The translations under genes were made by a program, and so were the position numbers. Of a stretch of DNA of 64,000 bases, positions 42,118 to 51,052 are shown one piece after another. Location of the stretch: positions 15,626-79,625 of the forward strand of contig CAZSKQ010000005.1 of NCBI GenBank assembly GCA_964607425.1. Direction: 5' to 3'. Numbering within the stretch: position 1 is the stretch's first letter; every line of letters begins with the position of its first letter. The DNA is from IDS-8 sp964607425. GTDB lineage: Bacteria > Pseudomonadota > Gammaproteobacteria > Steroidobacterales > Woeseiaceae. Below the pieces are notes generated by a model. That model made no database searches. It saw nothing but the letters and a program-made list of their open reading frames with translations, and was not told the origin of the DNA.

Positions 42118-42642
42118 ATGTCCGAAGAGCTTTTCGACAACTGGCTGCTGACCGCAGGCGGCGCGTTCCTGCTCGGCTTCCTCGTCGCCAAGTTCGGTGC
42201 ATGGCTGGGCCGATATCTCGACAGCAGGGAACGCGATCCGCGCGACGACCGGATTCGGTCGCTGGCCGCGGACGTGCGTGTTGCCCAGTCGTCGGCTGAC
42301 AAGGCCCGAACGCAGCTCGAAGAAACCGCGAAAGAGCTGACGGAGACGCAGAAGCTGCTCACGGCACGGGACGACGTGATCGCGGGACATGAAAGCAGGA
42401 TCCGGCGCCTCAAATCCGATCTCAAGGAATCCGTCCTGAAAACGCGTGAGCTGCGCGCGGAGCTGAGCGACCGTGCCACCGAGAGCACCCGCTCCGAAGT
42501 CCGGCTGCGCGAAATCGAAACCGAGCTGTCGGTAGCCCGCGCCTCCACCGACCTCTTGGCGAGCGGTATGCTCGATTACACGAGCACGGGCGAGGACGAG
42601 GAGGGGCCCGCTTTCACTCCCGGCGCGCGACGCTTACGTTGA
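42118..42642 (+). CDS. Membrane-anchored coiled-coil protein of unknown function
   Basis: A 174-residue protein not recognised as a named family. An N-terminal hydrophobic segment (about residues 8-26, WLLTAGGAFLLGFLVAKFG) is followed by a long charged helix with heptad-like spacing (about 45-150), then a flexible acidic tail. The topology is like YhcB-type envelope proteins, but sequence similarity is not evident. Its 3' end overlaps the minus-strand neighbour by 29 bases. Confidence 0.65.
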   Translation: MSEELFDNWLLTAGGAFLLGFLVAKFGAWLGRYLDSRERDPRDDRIRSLAADVRVAQSSADKARTQLEETAKELTETQKLLTARDDVIAGHESRIRRLKSDLKESVLKTRELRAELSDRATESTRSEVRLREIETELSVARASTDLLASGMLDYTSTGEDEEGPAFTPGARRLR

Positions 42643-43309
42643 CGGCAAATCGCGTTTCTCGCCAGGCGAAGTAGGTAATGAGGAAATAAGCCTGCATCAG
42701 GATCGCGAAGATCCATTCGATGCGATTCTCAGCCGGGCGGCTTTCCTCGAGCACCGCCTTCAGCACCAGGTTCAGGACCCCGAGCGCAAACGGCACCCAG
42801 CCGAGCACGAGCTGTGCCCGTACCAGCGTCAACAGGCGGGTGCGCGGCCATCCGCGCGCCAACGGCAGCACCTTGTAGGCGAGTAGCAATTGGGCGATGA
42901 CATTCAGCGCGAAGTAAAGGTAAACCCCGTAGCGGCGCATGAATTCGTAGAAGGGCTGCTCGGTGCCGAGGAAGGTCACGTACAGGATGAGAAACAGCGA
43001 GCCGGTGACGCCGATGATGCCGATGGTCGGCCCGCTGTAGCTCGGGTACCCCGCCTCGCGCTGCAACGCGCGCAACCACGCCACGTTGAACAGCCAGTAG
43101 ATTGCCAGCAGGATCGACTGCGGCAGCATGGTCGCCCTGAACAGGTAACTCGCCGGTGGATGCCGGCCGGTCGCGCTCACGGACGTGCAGCCGTCCAGGA
43201 ACGGGTTGCATACAGGCAGGCCGGCCGCATCGATCGCTATCCAGTAGCAGGTGAAGACGGTAACGACGGGGACGAGGCCGACCACGATCGGAAGAACGCG
43301 CAGGATCAT
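42614..43309 (-). CDS. Polytopic membrane protein, possibly Frag1/DRAM/Sfk1-like
   Basis: A 231-residue protein with six or seven hydrophobic helices. After the first helix it has CNPFLDGCTSVSATGRHPPASYLFRATM, reminiscent of the loop of Frag1/DRAM/Sfk1-type membrane proteins, which are linked to lipid remodelling in eukaryotes. That assignment is tentative. The ATG at 43309 begins at the first helix; a GTG frame from 43384 would add a basic, unsupported leader. It overlaps the preceding gene tail-to-tail. Confidence 0.65.
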   Translation of the reverse strand: MILRVLPIVVGLVPVVTVFTCYWIAIDAAGLPVCNPFLDGCTSVSATGRHPPASYLFRATMLPQSILLAIYWLFNVAWLRALQREAGYPSYSGPTIGIIGVTGSLFLILYVTFLGTEQPFYEFMRRYGVYLYFALNVIAQLLLAYKVLPLARGWPRTRLLTLVRAQLVLGWVPFALGVLNLVLKAVLEESRPAENRIEWIFAILMQAYFLITYFAWRETRFAVNVSVARRE

Positions 43310-43497
43310 GGAGCCGGGAGCGTACCGGAAGCCCGGAGCCGATGGCCAGCGTTTTGCTGCCTTGCGCCGCTCGGAGTGCGACACGGCGGCAGTGCTTGTT
43401 GGTTGCTTTTCGACCAGCCTCTCCTATACCTCATGTATGGAAGCAGTCGGCAGCAAGGGCACCCTGCCGGAACAAGCGCCGCAAGGAGGAAAGGCGA

Positions 43498-44493
43498 ATG
43501 AACCTGCAATCGGTATGCACCTGGTGTGCGCTGTGCCTCGCAAGCCCTTTTCCCGCGGCGGCAGCGGCAGCGGACAAGGGGACGACGGCGATCGAGGCGG
43601 CCACTTACGAGTTCACCGGCACAGGCCAGTTCTGTCCGCTGGATTCGGAGGGTAACGCTACCTGCATCCAGGGAGTGGCGTACACCGGGACCGTCACTAT
43701 CAAGGTCCTGGCCCCGCTTCCCGGCGGACCCGGGGCGTTCATGACCGACCGGGTCGCGAGCGATCCGTTCGGCTGGATCGAATCGGATTTCGTCATTCAC
43801 TGGCAGGGCCGCAGCTTCAGCCCCACGGTCACACCCGGTGAGCCGACCAATTTTTCACCGCGGCATGAAGCGCTGGTTCGAAATAACAGCTTCGGCGTCG
43901 ACGGTCTCGATAACATGGAATCCCATACCAGTGTCGACCAGGCCAGGGACTATCTTTCCTTGGCCTCGATGATCCGGCGGACGACCGACACGTCGTGGCT
44001 GGACGGTGTGTCTTTCGACCTGGCGGTCGGCCTTGCACCGGTGGTGGGCGGGGGCGGCCTGAACAACCGTAACCAGATCAGTTTCAACAACCGCTCGCGC
44101 GCGCTCAAAGGCCGCGACTGGCGCGGATATGGCGGTCAATTCGATCTCGCGTCGCTCACGCCGCGGACACGGGTCGAGATCGACATTCGCGAGGACAGTA
44201 TCAACCCCCGGAGCCGGGGCGTTGTTAAAGTGGCGATTCTCGGATCGGTGAACTTCGATGCGACGCAGGTGAATCGGTCGCGCCTGGAATTCGGCCCGGA
44301 TGAGGCGCCACCGGCCCACGAGGGAAAAGTCAAAGACGTCAATCACGATGGCTTCCCGGACATGCTGTTTCATTTCCGAACCCCCGCGATCGGGATCCGC
44401 TGCGGCAGCAATGTCGCGTCGCTCAGCGGCGAGACCTTCAGCGGTGACGATTTCGTCGGCTGGGATCCCATACGCACCGCAGGTTGCCGGTAA
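43498..44493 (+). CDS. Secreted protein of unknown function with FG-GAP-like and Cys-containing C-terminus
   Basis: A 331-residue protein with a signal peptide (about residues 1-25, ending AAAAA-DKG). The middle part is Asn/Ser-rich and beta-rich. The end has a calcium-type loop DVNHDGFPDMLFHF followed by IRCGSNVASLSGETFSGDDFVGWDPIRTAGC, a Cys-pair module seen in secreted bacterial proteins without a named function. GGAGG precedes the ATG. It is probably exported to the periplasm or outside; the catalytic role, if any, is unknown. Confidence 0.65.
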   Translation: MNLQSVCTWCALCLASPFPAAAAAADKGTTAIEAATYEFTGTGQFCPLDSEGNATCIQGVAYTGTVTIKVLAPLPGGPGAFMTDRVASDPFGWIESDFVIHWQGRSFSPTVTPGEPTNFSPRHEALVRNNSFGVDGLDNMESHTSVDQARDYLSLASMIRRTTDTSWLDGVSFDLAVGLAPVVGGGGLNNRNQISFNNRSRALKGRDWRGYGGQFDLASLTPRTRVEIDIREDSINPRSRGVVKVAILGSVNFDATQVNRSRLEFGPDEAPPAHEGKVKDVNHDGFPDMLFHFRTPAIGIRCGSNVASLSGETFSGDDFVGWDPIRTAGCR

Positions 44494-44761
44494 CCGGTTC
44501 CGGGAATGGAGACGAACGTGGTCGACAGCAGCGGTCGCCTGCAACCGATTGATTACCGCGATGCGCAGAAAGGAGGACTGAAGCGGTAGCGGCAATGGGT
44601 GCCGAAGCCGCGGCGCCAGGCAAGCGAAGGATTTCCCGGCCGGCAGCGTCTAACCGGATATCGGAATTGCCGGAGTCTTCGGGATGCGTGCGAGTGTAAT
44701 GCCGTTTGTTGCAACGCTTTGCCCTGGCGACTGCGCGCGCGTCCCGTCGCGGTAAGGATTC
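44494..44761. other. Intergenic region upstream of the glycosyltransferase cassette
   Basis: 268 bases without a clear gene. A 27-codon frame from ATG 44506 to TAG (METNVVDSSGRLQP...) has plausible codon use but no ribosome site and no recognised product. AAGGAGGA at about 44573 is not followed by a good start. No terminator or promoter could be named. Confidence 0.4.
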
Positions 44762-45472
44762 ATGGACAGTCCGGTTCGCGCAGCTCCGCAGCTCACCGTG
44801 GTGATCCCGGTCTACAACGAGGCCGGCAACCTCGGGCCGCTGGTCGAAGAGATCGAGGGTGCGCTTGCGAACCGGCTTCGGTTCGAGGTGATCGTTGTCG
44901 ATGACGGCAGCAGTGACGGGACAATCGAGGAAGCTACAGTGCTTACCGCCACGCGACCATGGCTGCGCATCGAACGACACGGCGCCAATCGCGGCCAGAG
45001 TGCCGCGATCCGGACGGGCGTGGCGCAGGCATCCTCGCCCGTGGTTGCCGTGCTCGACGGCGACGGGCAGAACGACCCTGCCGACATTCCGCCGCTCTTC
45101 GCCGCGCTCGCGCTGTGCGACGCCGCCATGGTGGTCGGCGAGCGCCGGCGGCGGCTCGACCCCTGGAGCCGCCGCCTGTCCTCTCGCGTCGCCAACGGTG
45201 TCCGCTCGTCTCTGCTGCACGACGGGATTCGCGACACCGGCTGTGGGCTAAAGGTCTTCTACCGCAACGCCTTCCTCGAATTGCCGGCGTTCGATCACAT
45301 GCACCGTTTCCTCCCGGCGCTGATTCGCCAGTGCGGGCGAAAAGTGCGCGCCGTTCCGGTCAACCACCGTGCGCGCCGGCATGGCCGATCCAAGTACGGG
45401 GTGAAGAACCGGCTATGGCCCGGCATCGTCGACCTGCTGGGGGTGATGTGGCTCGAACGGCGGCGGCTGTGA
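44762..45472 (+). CDS. Glycosyltransferase family 2 (dolichyl/undecaprenyl-phosphate sugar transferase type)
   Basis: A 236-residue GT2 enzyme of the DPM1-like type without membrane helices. Motifs are VVIPVYNEAGNL, VIVVDDGSSDGT, the VLDGDGQNDPADIP metal site, and HRARRHGRSKYG. It probably makes a polyprenyl-phosphate sugar from a nucleotide sugar. AAGGA precedes the ATG. It is first in a cassette with a LAB_N protein and an ArnT-like transferase, which would use the lipid-linked sugar. Confidence 0.88.
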   Translation: MDSPVRAAPQLTVVIPVYNEAGNLGPLVEEIEGALANRLRFEVIVVDDGSSDGTIEEATVLTATRPWLRIERHGANRGQSAAIRTGVAQASSPVVAVLDGDGQNDPADIPPLFAALALCDAAMVVGERRRRLDPWSRRLSSRVANGVRSSLLHDGIRDTGCGLKVFYRNAFLELPAFDHMHRFLPALIRQCGRKVRAVPVNHRARRHGRSKYGVKNRLWPGIVDLLGVMWLERRRL

Positions 45473-45476
45473 CGAC

Positions 45477-45749
45477 ATGAGCCAGGCCCCGTTGTGGCTG
45501 GGAGTCGGGCTTCTCGGCCAGGCGATGTTCTTTTCCCGTTTCCTCGTGCAATGGCTGGCCAGCGAACGCGCGCAGCGGAGCGTCTTTCCGATGTCGTTCT
45601 GGTACTTGAGCCTTTCGGGCGGCGTGCTGCTGCTCGCTTACGCCATATGGCGGCAGGATCCCGTCTTCATCCTGGGACAGACCACCGGCGCGGCCATCTA
45701 CCTGCGGAACATCCGGTTGCGCCAGCATGAGAAGAACGTGACCGCATGA
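45477..45749 (+). CDS. LAB_N domain small membrane protein
   Basis: A 90-residue protein with three hydrophobic helices. FFSRFLVQWLASERAQRSVFPMSFWYLSLSGG is the hallmark of the lipid A biosynthesis N-terminal (LAB_N) domain. Such small proteins often sit with GT2 and ArnT-like genes and may help flip or present the lipid-linked sugar. It begins four bases after the GT2 stop and overlaps the next gene by four. Confidence 0.88.
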   Translation: MSQAPLWLGVGLLGQAMFFSRFLVQWLASERAQRSVFPMSFWYLSLSGGVLLLAYAIWRQDPVFILGQTTGAAIYLRNIRLRQHEKNVTA

Positions 45750-47500
45750 AACCAGCCGACCTCCACCGGCTCGCCGCCCTGCTGGCGATCGGTGCCGTCG
45801 TGCTGGCCGCCGGGCTCGGGCTCCGCGACCCCTGGCCGCCCGACGAGCCCCGATTCGCGCTCATAGCGAAGGATATGGCGGAGAGCGGGCACTGGCTCAT
45901 TCCACGCATCGCCGGTGTGCTCTATCCCGACAAGCCGCCACTGTTCTTCTGGGCCGTAGCCGCCTTCTACAAGCTTACCGGCTCGATCGCCGTCGCCGTT
46001 TTGCTGCCCTCGCTGCTGGCCGGTCTCGGCGTGCTGTGGCTGGTTTACGATCTCGCACGGCGTCTCTGGGGTGCGGAGGCCGCGCTTTGGACCGGCGGGG
46101 CGCTGCTCGCGACCGTGCAATTCCCGCTGCAGATGAAGTCGGGGCAGATCGACGGGCTGCTCTGCTTCTGGACGACCCTCGGCCTGTACGGCTTGTCGCG
46201 CCACCTGCTGCTCGGCCCGGACTGGCGCTGGCTTGCGATCGCCGGGGCGGCCTGCGGCGCCGGCGTGATCACCAAAGGAGTCGGCTTCCTGCCGTTCCTG
46301 GTTTTCTTACCCTGGTTTTATGCGCGGGCAGGCGGGTGGCCGCTCCCCGGCTACCGGGGTGGGCATGCCCGTTGGCTGCTCGCACCGGCCCTGTTTTTCG
46401 CCGTCATCGGGCTGTGGCTGGTGCCGATGCTCCTCGCAGCCGCCGGGTCCGGCGATCCCGAGCTCCTGCAGTACCGTGACAACATACTGATGAAGCAAAC
46501 GGTCACGCGCTATGCCGACGCCTGGGGTCACCTCGAGCCACCCTGGTATCTCCTGACGAACGCCGCCTCCTGGCTGTGGCTGCCGCTCACCTCGCTACTG
46601 CCGTGGCTGCTGCCCGCCTGGGCCAGGGACCTGAAGGCGCGCGACCCCGCGACGCTGCTGCTCGGCGCCTTTGTCCTGCTCGTGCTGCTGTTCTTCTCGA
46701 TCAGCGACGGCAAACGCTCGGTGTACATCTTTCCCGCGCTTCCCGCCCTGGTCCTCATGGCCGGCCACCACCTGCCGCGGCTGCTGGCCTGTGCGGGGCC
46801 GCAGAGGATGCTGTACGGCGTCGCGCTGCTCTTCGCATTGCTGGTGCTGGCGACCGGCGTCGATACGCTGGTCGATCCCCTGGAGTTGCGGAAGTGGCTG
46901 TTCGACCCGCGGCAGGCTCGTCCGTTATCGTGGGTGGTGGTCGGCATGGGGCTCGCGGCCGCGTCATGCCTCCTCTTCTTCCGCACCCGGCGTGCCGTCG
47001 CCGGGTACGCATCCACCCTGTTGACGATCTGGCTGGGCGCCTCACTCCTCGTGTACCCGCGCATCGACGCCACCCGCTCGGGCGCGGGCATCATCCACAC
47101 TGCGACCTCCGCACTCGGTCCGGGGGAATCGCTCGGGTTTGCCGGCTGGAAAGCACAGTTCCTGCTGCAATGGAACCGGCCGGCGGTGCACTTCGGCTAT
47201 CGAAGAAGTGACGATGAAGCCGAAAGCCGGGAGGCGGCGGCCTGGTTGTCGCAGGCGGCAGGTTACCGGCTGCTGCTGCCGGAAGCCCTGGTCGAACCCT
47301 GCTTCGACCGCTCGCAGGTGTTGCCCCTCGGGATCGCGCACCGCGAGCGGTGGTTATTGGCAAAGCCGTCTTCGGTCGTGCCGGGCTGTGCCGCGCGTCC
47401 GGCTACGGCGGAAGCACGGTTGTTTCGCTACGAGCCGATCAGAAGCGCCACAGCACGCCAAGCGACGGAACGATCGGCAGCCAGTTTCCCTCGTCGCTGA
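45746..47500 (+). CDS. ArnT-like glycosyltransferase (GT39/PMT_2 family)
   Basis: A 584-residue membrane protein with about 11-12 helices. The first periplasmic loop carries DPWPPDEPRFALIAKDM (the DE metal-binding pair) and the later YPDKPPLFFW, both hallmarks of ArnT-type enzymes that move a sugar from a polyprenyl carrier to lipid A or another acceptor. The acceptor here is unknown; no arnA/arnB genes for aminoarabinose are present. Its last 62 bases overlap the TonB receptor gene tail-to-tail, and the final ~25 residues are Arg/Ser-rich. Confidence 0.87.
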   Translation: MKPADLHRLAALLAIGAVVLAAGLGLRDPWPPDEPRFALIAKDMAESGHWLIPRIAGVLYPDKPPLFFWAVAAFYKLTGSIAVAVLLPSLLAGLGVLWLVYDLARRLWGAEAALWTGGALLATVQFPLQMKSGQIDGLLCFWTTLGLYGLSRHLLLGPDWRWLAIAGAACGAGVITKGVGFLPFLVFLPWFYARAGGWPLPGYRGGHARWLLAPALFFAVIGLWLVPMLLAAAGSGDPELLQYRDNILMKQTVTRYADAWGHLEPPWYLLTNAASWLWLPLTSLLPWLLPAWARDLKARDPATLLLGAFVLLVLLFFSISDGKRSVYIFPALPALVLMAGHHLPRLLACAGPQRMLYGVALLFALLVLATGVDTLVDPLELRKWLFDPRQARPLSWVVVGMGLAAASCLLFFRTRRAVAGYASTLLTIWLGASLLVYPRIDATRSGAGIIHTATSALGPGESLGFAGWKAQFLLQWNRPAVHFGYRRSDDEAESREAAAWLSQAAGYRLLLPEALVEPCFDRSQVLPLGIAHRERWLLAKPSSVVPGCAARPATAEARLFRYEPIRSATARQATERSAASFPRR

Positions 47501-49973
47501 CGAGTGCGGGCACGCCGTTCCCGTCACGCGCGATGCTGTACTCCGTGCAGCAGGGGTTTTCGTGGTTGAGCAGGTTCGTGACTTCCAAAAAGGCCGTCAG
47601 TTCGCCGCGCGGCAGATCGAAGCGGCGACTGACGCGGACATCCAGGGACTCGAACGAGGCGTGCCGACGGCCATTGCGCCGCTCGGTAGATAGCGCGAGC
47701 GTCGTCGAGGTGCCCTCGCCCTGTACGGTTTGCGCGAGCAGCGCGGTCGTCGGCCAGCCGCTGCGGACGACGGCGGCAGCGCTGGCGCTCCAGCGATTCC
47801 AGTCACGGCTCAAGCCCGCGCTGAAGCTGTGCCGCTGGTCCCAGCTCCGCGGTATGGTGCGGCCATCGACTTCATCCACACTCCGGGACCACACATAACT
47901 CGCCCACCACGACAGGTCCTGCTTCCCTTTGCCGCGCAGCGTGACCTCGACACCTTCCGCCCGCGCCCGGTCCGCGTCGATGCGCGCGCGATCGACCTGG
48001 AGCTCCGGCAACAGGACCAGCGGATTGAACGCATTTTCGAATCGCGGCATCAGGTCGTAATACTGCTTCTCGTACGCCTCAACGCGCAGCTCGGGACCGG
48101 CCGCGAAGGCGTGCGTCAGGCTCGCGACGAGATGCCGCGCGCGCTGGGCCGCATGGAAGTCGAATATCCCGTCCGCGACCTGCAGCTCGTTGATCTCCTG
48201 CGCCTGGTAATAGCGGCCGTAGGCGAGTCTCAGGTCGGTACGCTCGCCCATTCGCCATAGCAGGTTGACACGCGGGCTCACCTGCTCGTCGTCCATTGCC
48301 GTGGTATAGGTCTGCTGGTCCCACCGGATACCGAGATCGAGTGCGAGGCTGTCCACCGGGCGCCAGCGGACCTCGGTGTATCCGGCGTACTGTGCGCCGC
48401 GAGGCGACGTGTCGACCGAACGCATGTCGAACGGCTGGTTTTCGAACAGCGTGTCGAAGGGCGGGGAGATCTCTTTCGCGGCGGCGTAGCGATATTCCGC
48501 CTCCAGCCGCTTCAGCTCGAAGCCGGCGCGCAGCAGCCAGCGATCCGCGGCGTCGAAGATCCAGTCCTGCTTGAGCGCGAGCGAGCGAAATTCGCTTGTG
48601 TCGTCGACGAAACCCTGGATGACTCCCGGCTTGTCCGTGACGCCGGATCGCCGATTTTTGATCTCCGTGGCCGAGAGGACCGTGCTGCTCTCCAGGCGAT
48701 CACCCCAGTCCGATTCGGCCTTGAGCCACAGGACGCGATTCTTGTAGCGGGCGCTCGCGCGCTCGCTGCCGTCCGCTTGCGCCAGCGAGAGCTTGTCGGT
48801 CGAGAACAGTCCGTTGCCCGAGATGCGCGTGTGCCCACCCAGGTCCCAGCCGACGTGCGCCAGGTAGTCCTGGTAGCGGGGCGCCCCGTATTCCGGGTTG
48901 ACCGCGTCGACCATTAGATCGAGGTTAGCGCGCCGCCCGGACAGCAGCCAGTCGCCACGATCGTCGCCTCCGAAGCGGCCGCGGGACAGCGCGGAAGTGT
49001 GAAAGAAGGTGAGCCCGAGCTCGGTCTCCGTCTGCTCCGGCGGCTCCCGCAGCGCGATGTCGACGACGCCGCTCATGCGGTCGCCGTAGCGTGCCTGGTA
49101 GCCCGCCGAATAGAAATCGATGCCGGCGATCGTCCCCGGAGGGACGATGGTGGTAATCGAATGGAAGTCCTTCAGGTGATACGGCTCGTAGAGGCGCAGG
49201 CCGTCGAGCAGGAAAAGCTGCTCGTTCTGGAGCCCTCCGCGGACGTGCTGGCGCGACGACAACCCGCTGCCGGTGGCCCCCGGAAGACGCGCAATCGTGC
49301 GCATCGCTTCATCGCCGAGGTGTGGCAGCCTTGCCGTGAGCTCCCGGTCGATAAACGTATAGGAACCGGAGTGCTGGTAGGGAATGTCGTAGTGGCTCGA
49401 AGTGACGACGATCTCGGGCAGCGGCGGCGGCCCCGGATCGAGCGCGAGACGCACGGTGACGTCGTCCGTGTCACTCGCCGTGAACGACGCCATCGCAGCT
49501 GCTTCGTAACTGCCAGCCGCGGCCGTGACTTCATGCCGCCCGACCGCGACGTCCTCGACTACCAGCCGCCCGTCATGGTCCGTCACGCCTGCTGCGCGGC
49601 CGTCCAGCATCACCCGGGCGCCGGGGACGGCCATACCGCTGATCGAGTCCTGCACGTGCACGAGGATCGTCGGCGACCCCACCTGTGCCCGGGTAACCAG
49701 CAGGCTGCCGGCCGGACCCGCGGTGAGGGTCAGGCCGTAGGGCGCCAGGACCTCCCGCAGGGCGGCTTCGCGATCGGCGCTGCGCGGCTCGGCCCGCACC
49801 CGGTACTCGTCGCGAACGAGATCGCTGCTGTAGATGATCCGCAAGCCACGGCTTCGCAGCGCGTCGATGTAGTCCGCGAGCGGCGCGCCTTGCCAGCTCT
49901 CCGCGGCGCCGAGCACGGCATGCCCCGCGAGAAGGAGAACGGCGATAACGCCGGAGCGGGCCGGAAGCAGCAT
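47439..49973 (-). CDS. TonB-dependent receptor with STN and carboxypeptidase-like domains
   Basis: An 844-residue outer-membrane transporter. A signal peptide (1-22) is followed by an STN domain (about 25-95, YIDALRSRGLRIIYSSDLV), a carboxypeptidase-regulatory-like beta domain (about 103-180), the plug with LPGATGSGLSSRQHVRGG, and a 22-strand barrel ending in Phe (GVLWRF). STN domains pass a signal to FecR-type proteins, and FecR and an ECF sigma factor are encoded just upstream on the same strand. The substrate is not evident. The gene lies 64 bases after fecR. Confidence 0.9.
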   Translation of the reverse strand: MLLPARSGVIAVLLLAGHAVLGAAESWQGAPLADYIDALRSRGLRIIYSSDLVRDEYRVRAEPRSADREAALREVLAPYGLTLTAGPAGSLLVTRAQVGSPTILVHVQDSISGMAVPGARVMLDGRAAGVTDHDGRLVVEDVAVGRHEVTAAAGSYEAAAMASFTASDTDDVTVRLALDPGPPPLPEIVVTSSHYDIPYQHSGSYTFIDRELTARLPHLGDEAMRTIARLPGATGSGLSSRQHVRGGLQNEQLFLLDGLRLYEPYHLKDFHSITTIVPPGTIAGIDFYSAGYQARYGDRMSGVVDIALREPPEQTETELGLTFFHTSALSRGRFGGDDRGDWLLSGRRANLDLMVDAVNPEYGAPRYQDYLAHVGWDLGGHTRISGNGLFSTDKLSLAQADGSERASARYKNRVLWLKAESDWGDRLESSTVLSATEIKNRRSGVTDKPGVIQGFVDDTSEFRSLALKQDWIFDAADRWLLRAGFELKRLEAEYRYAAAKEISPPFDTLFENQPFDMRSVDTSPRGAQYAGYTEVRWRPVDSLALDLGIRWDQQTYTTAMDDEQVSPRVNLLWRMGERTDLRLAYGRYYQAQEINELQVADGIFDFHAAQRARHLVASLTHAFAAGPELRVEAYEKQYYDLMPRFENAFNPLVLLPELQVDRARIDADRARAEGVEVTLRGKGKQDLSWWASYVWSRSVDEVDGRTIPRSWDQRHSFSAGLSRDWNRWSASAAAVVRSGWPTTALLAQTVQGEGTSTTLALSTERRNGRRHASFESLDVRVSRRFDLPRGELTAFLEVTNLLNHENPCCTEYSIARDGNGVPALVSDEGNWLPIVPSLGVLWRF

Positions 49974-50037
49974 GCAGCGATTCTAGTGGCCCGTAGCAAT
50001 GAAATCAGGTTGCGCTCGGGATGCGGAGAGATTTCAC

Positions 50038-51024
50038 CTACGGCGCCATCCGGACGATCACCTGCTGTTCGTCGACGTGGAGCTCGAACCGTGGGATGGT
50101 GGGCCGGACTGCCTCGATGGCCTGGTTCGGCGTCAGCCCGGCGACGGATCCGCTGAGCCGGGTAGCCGTCGCCGCGAGCCGCACGCCGTCCGTTGCAAAG
50201 ACCAGCTCCCGGCCGGTTTCGCGCGTCACCCAGCGCAGGAAATCGATGACCGGCCGCTGGTCGATGTCGAAGGAGGGCGCGAGTGCCGCGGCCCAGCGCC
50301 ATGAGCTGTCGTGCGGGGGCAGGGCCGTGTACCGGGCTTCCCCGCCCTTGCGGAACGTGACCTTCTCGCCCGCCTCGGCGGTGTACGGTTTGCGCCCGCC
50401 ATCGATACGGACACGACCCTCGCGCACCGCGACGCTCATGGCGCGGCTGTCGTAACTGACCGCGAACTGCGTACCGTGATCGGTCGCGGAGCCGATGTCG
50501 GTACGCACGGTGATCGTGCGCCCGGCGGGGCTCGTGAGGCCGCTGTCGGCGTAGACGGTTCCGGTCGCAAGCGTGACTTCGTCCATGGCCTCCACGGTCG
50601 CGGATGTGCCTGCCGCGAAGCGCAGCGAGAGGCCGTTGCCGAACGCAAGTGCAAGGCCGTTGGCGCCCGCGGTTATCGAATCGCCGGGATAGACGGGGTC
50701 GCCGGCGGCCCGGCCGGCCGATATCCCCGTTCCGGTTACCACCGCGACAGTCGCGACAGGTTCGCGGTCCACCAGCGGAACCCGGCCGTTGAGCAGTACG
50801 GCCAACATCACGCTCGCCGCAATGGCGGCGGGAATCGCCCAGCGCTGCCTGCGCCGGGCCGCGATATCGCGGCGCCATTCCCGCTTTACCGCGGCGTGCA
50901 CGCGCTCGCGCACCTGCGGCGGCACCGGAGGCCGCGGTCCCGCGAGGCGCATCAGCTTCGCGATGGAATCGTCGTGCGGCGTGGCGTTCTCCGCCGCGCC
51001 GCTCGTCGAATGTTCGTCAGCCAT
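50038..51024 (-). CDS. FecR-family sigma regulator with C-terminal STN-like domain
   Basis: A 328-residue inner-membrane regulator. The cytosolic N-terminus (about 1-65) is the anti-sigma part, one transmembrane helix lies at about 66-80, and the periplasmic FecR domain follows, with ITVRTDIGSATDHGTQFAV and VREGRVRID. The C-terminal part (about 255-325, SFDIDQRPVIDFLRWVTRETGRELVF) looks like a secretin/STN fold, an addition seen in some FecR proteins. It should hold the ECF sigma factor until the TonB receptor signals. It starts 28 bases after the sigma gene. Confidence 0.88.
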   Translation of the reverse strand: MADEHSTSGAAENATPHDDSIAKLMRLAGPRPPVPPQVRERVHAAVKREWRRDIAARRRQRWAIPAAIAASVMLAVLLNGRVPLVDREPVATVAVVTGTGISAGRAAGDPVYPGDSITAGANGLALAFGNGLSLRFAAGTSATVEAMDEVTLATGTVYADSGLTSPAGRTITVRTDIGSATDHGTQFAVSYDSRAMSVAVREGRVRIDGGRKPYTAEAGEKVTFRKGGEARYTALPPHDSSWRWAAALAPSFDIDQRPVIDFLRWVTRETGRELVFATDGVRLAATATRLSGSVAGLTPNQAIEAVRPTIPRFELHVDEQQVIVRMAP

Positions 51025-51052
51025 GGTGATTCGCTCCTGACCGGATGTATCG

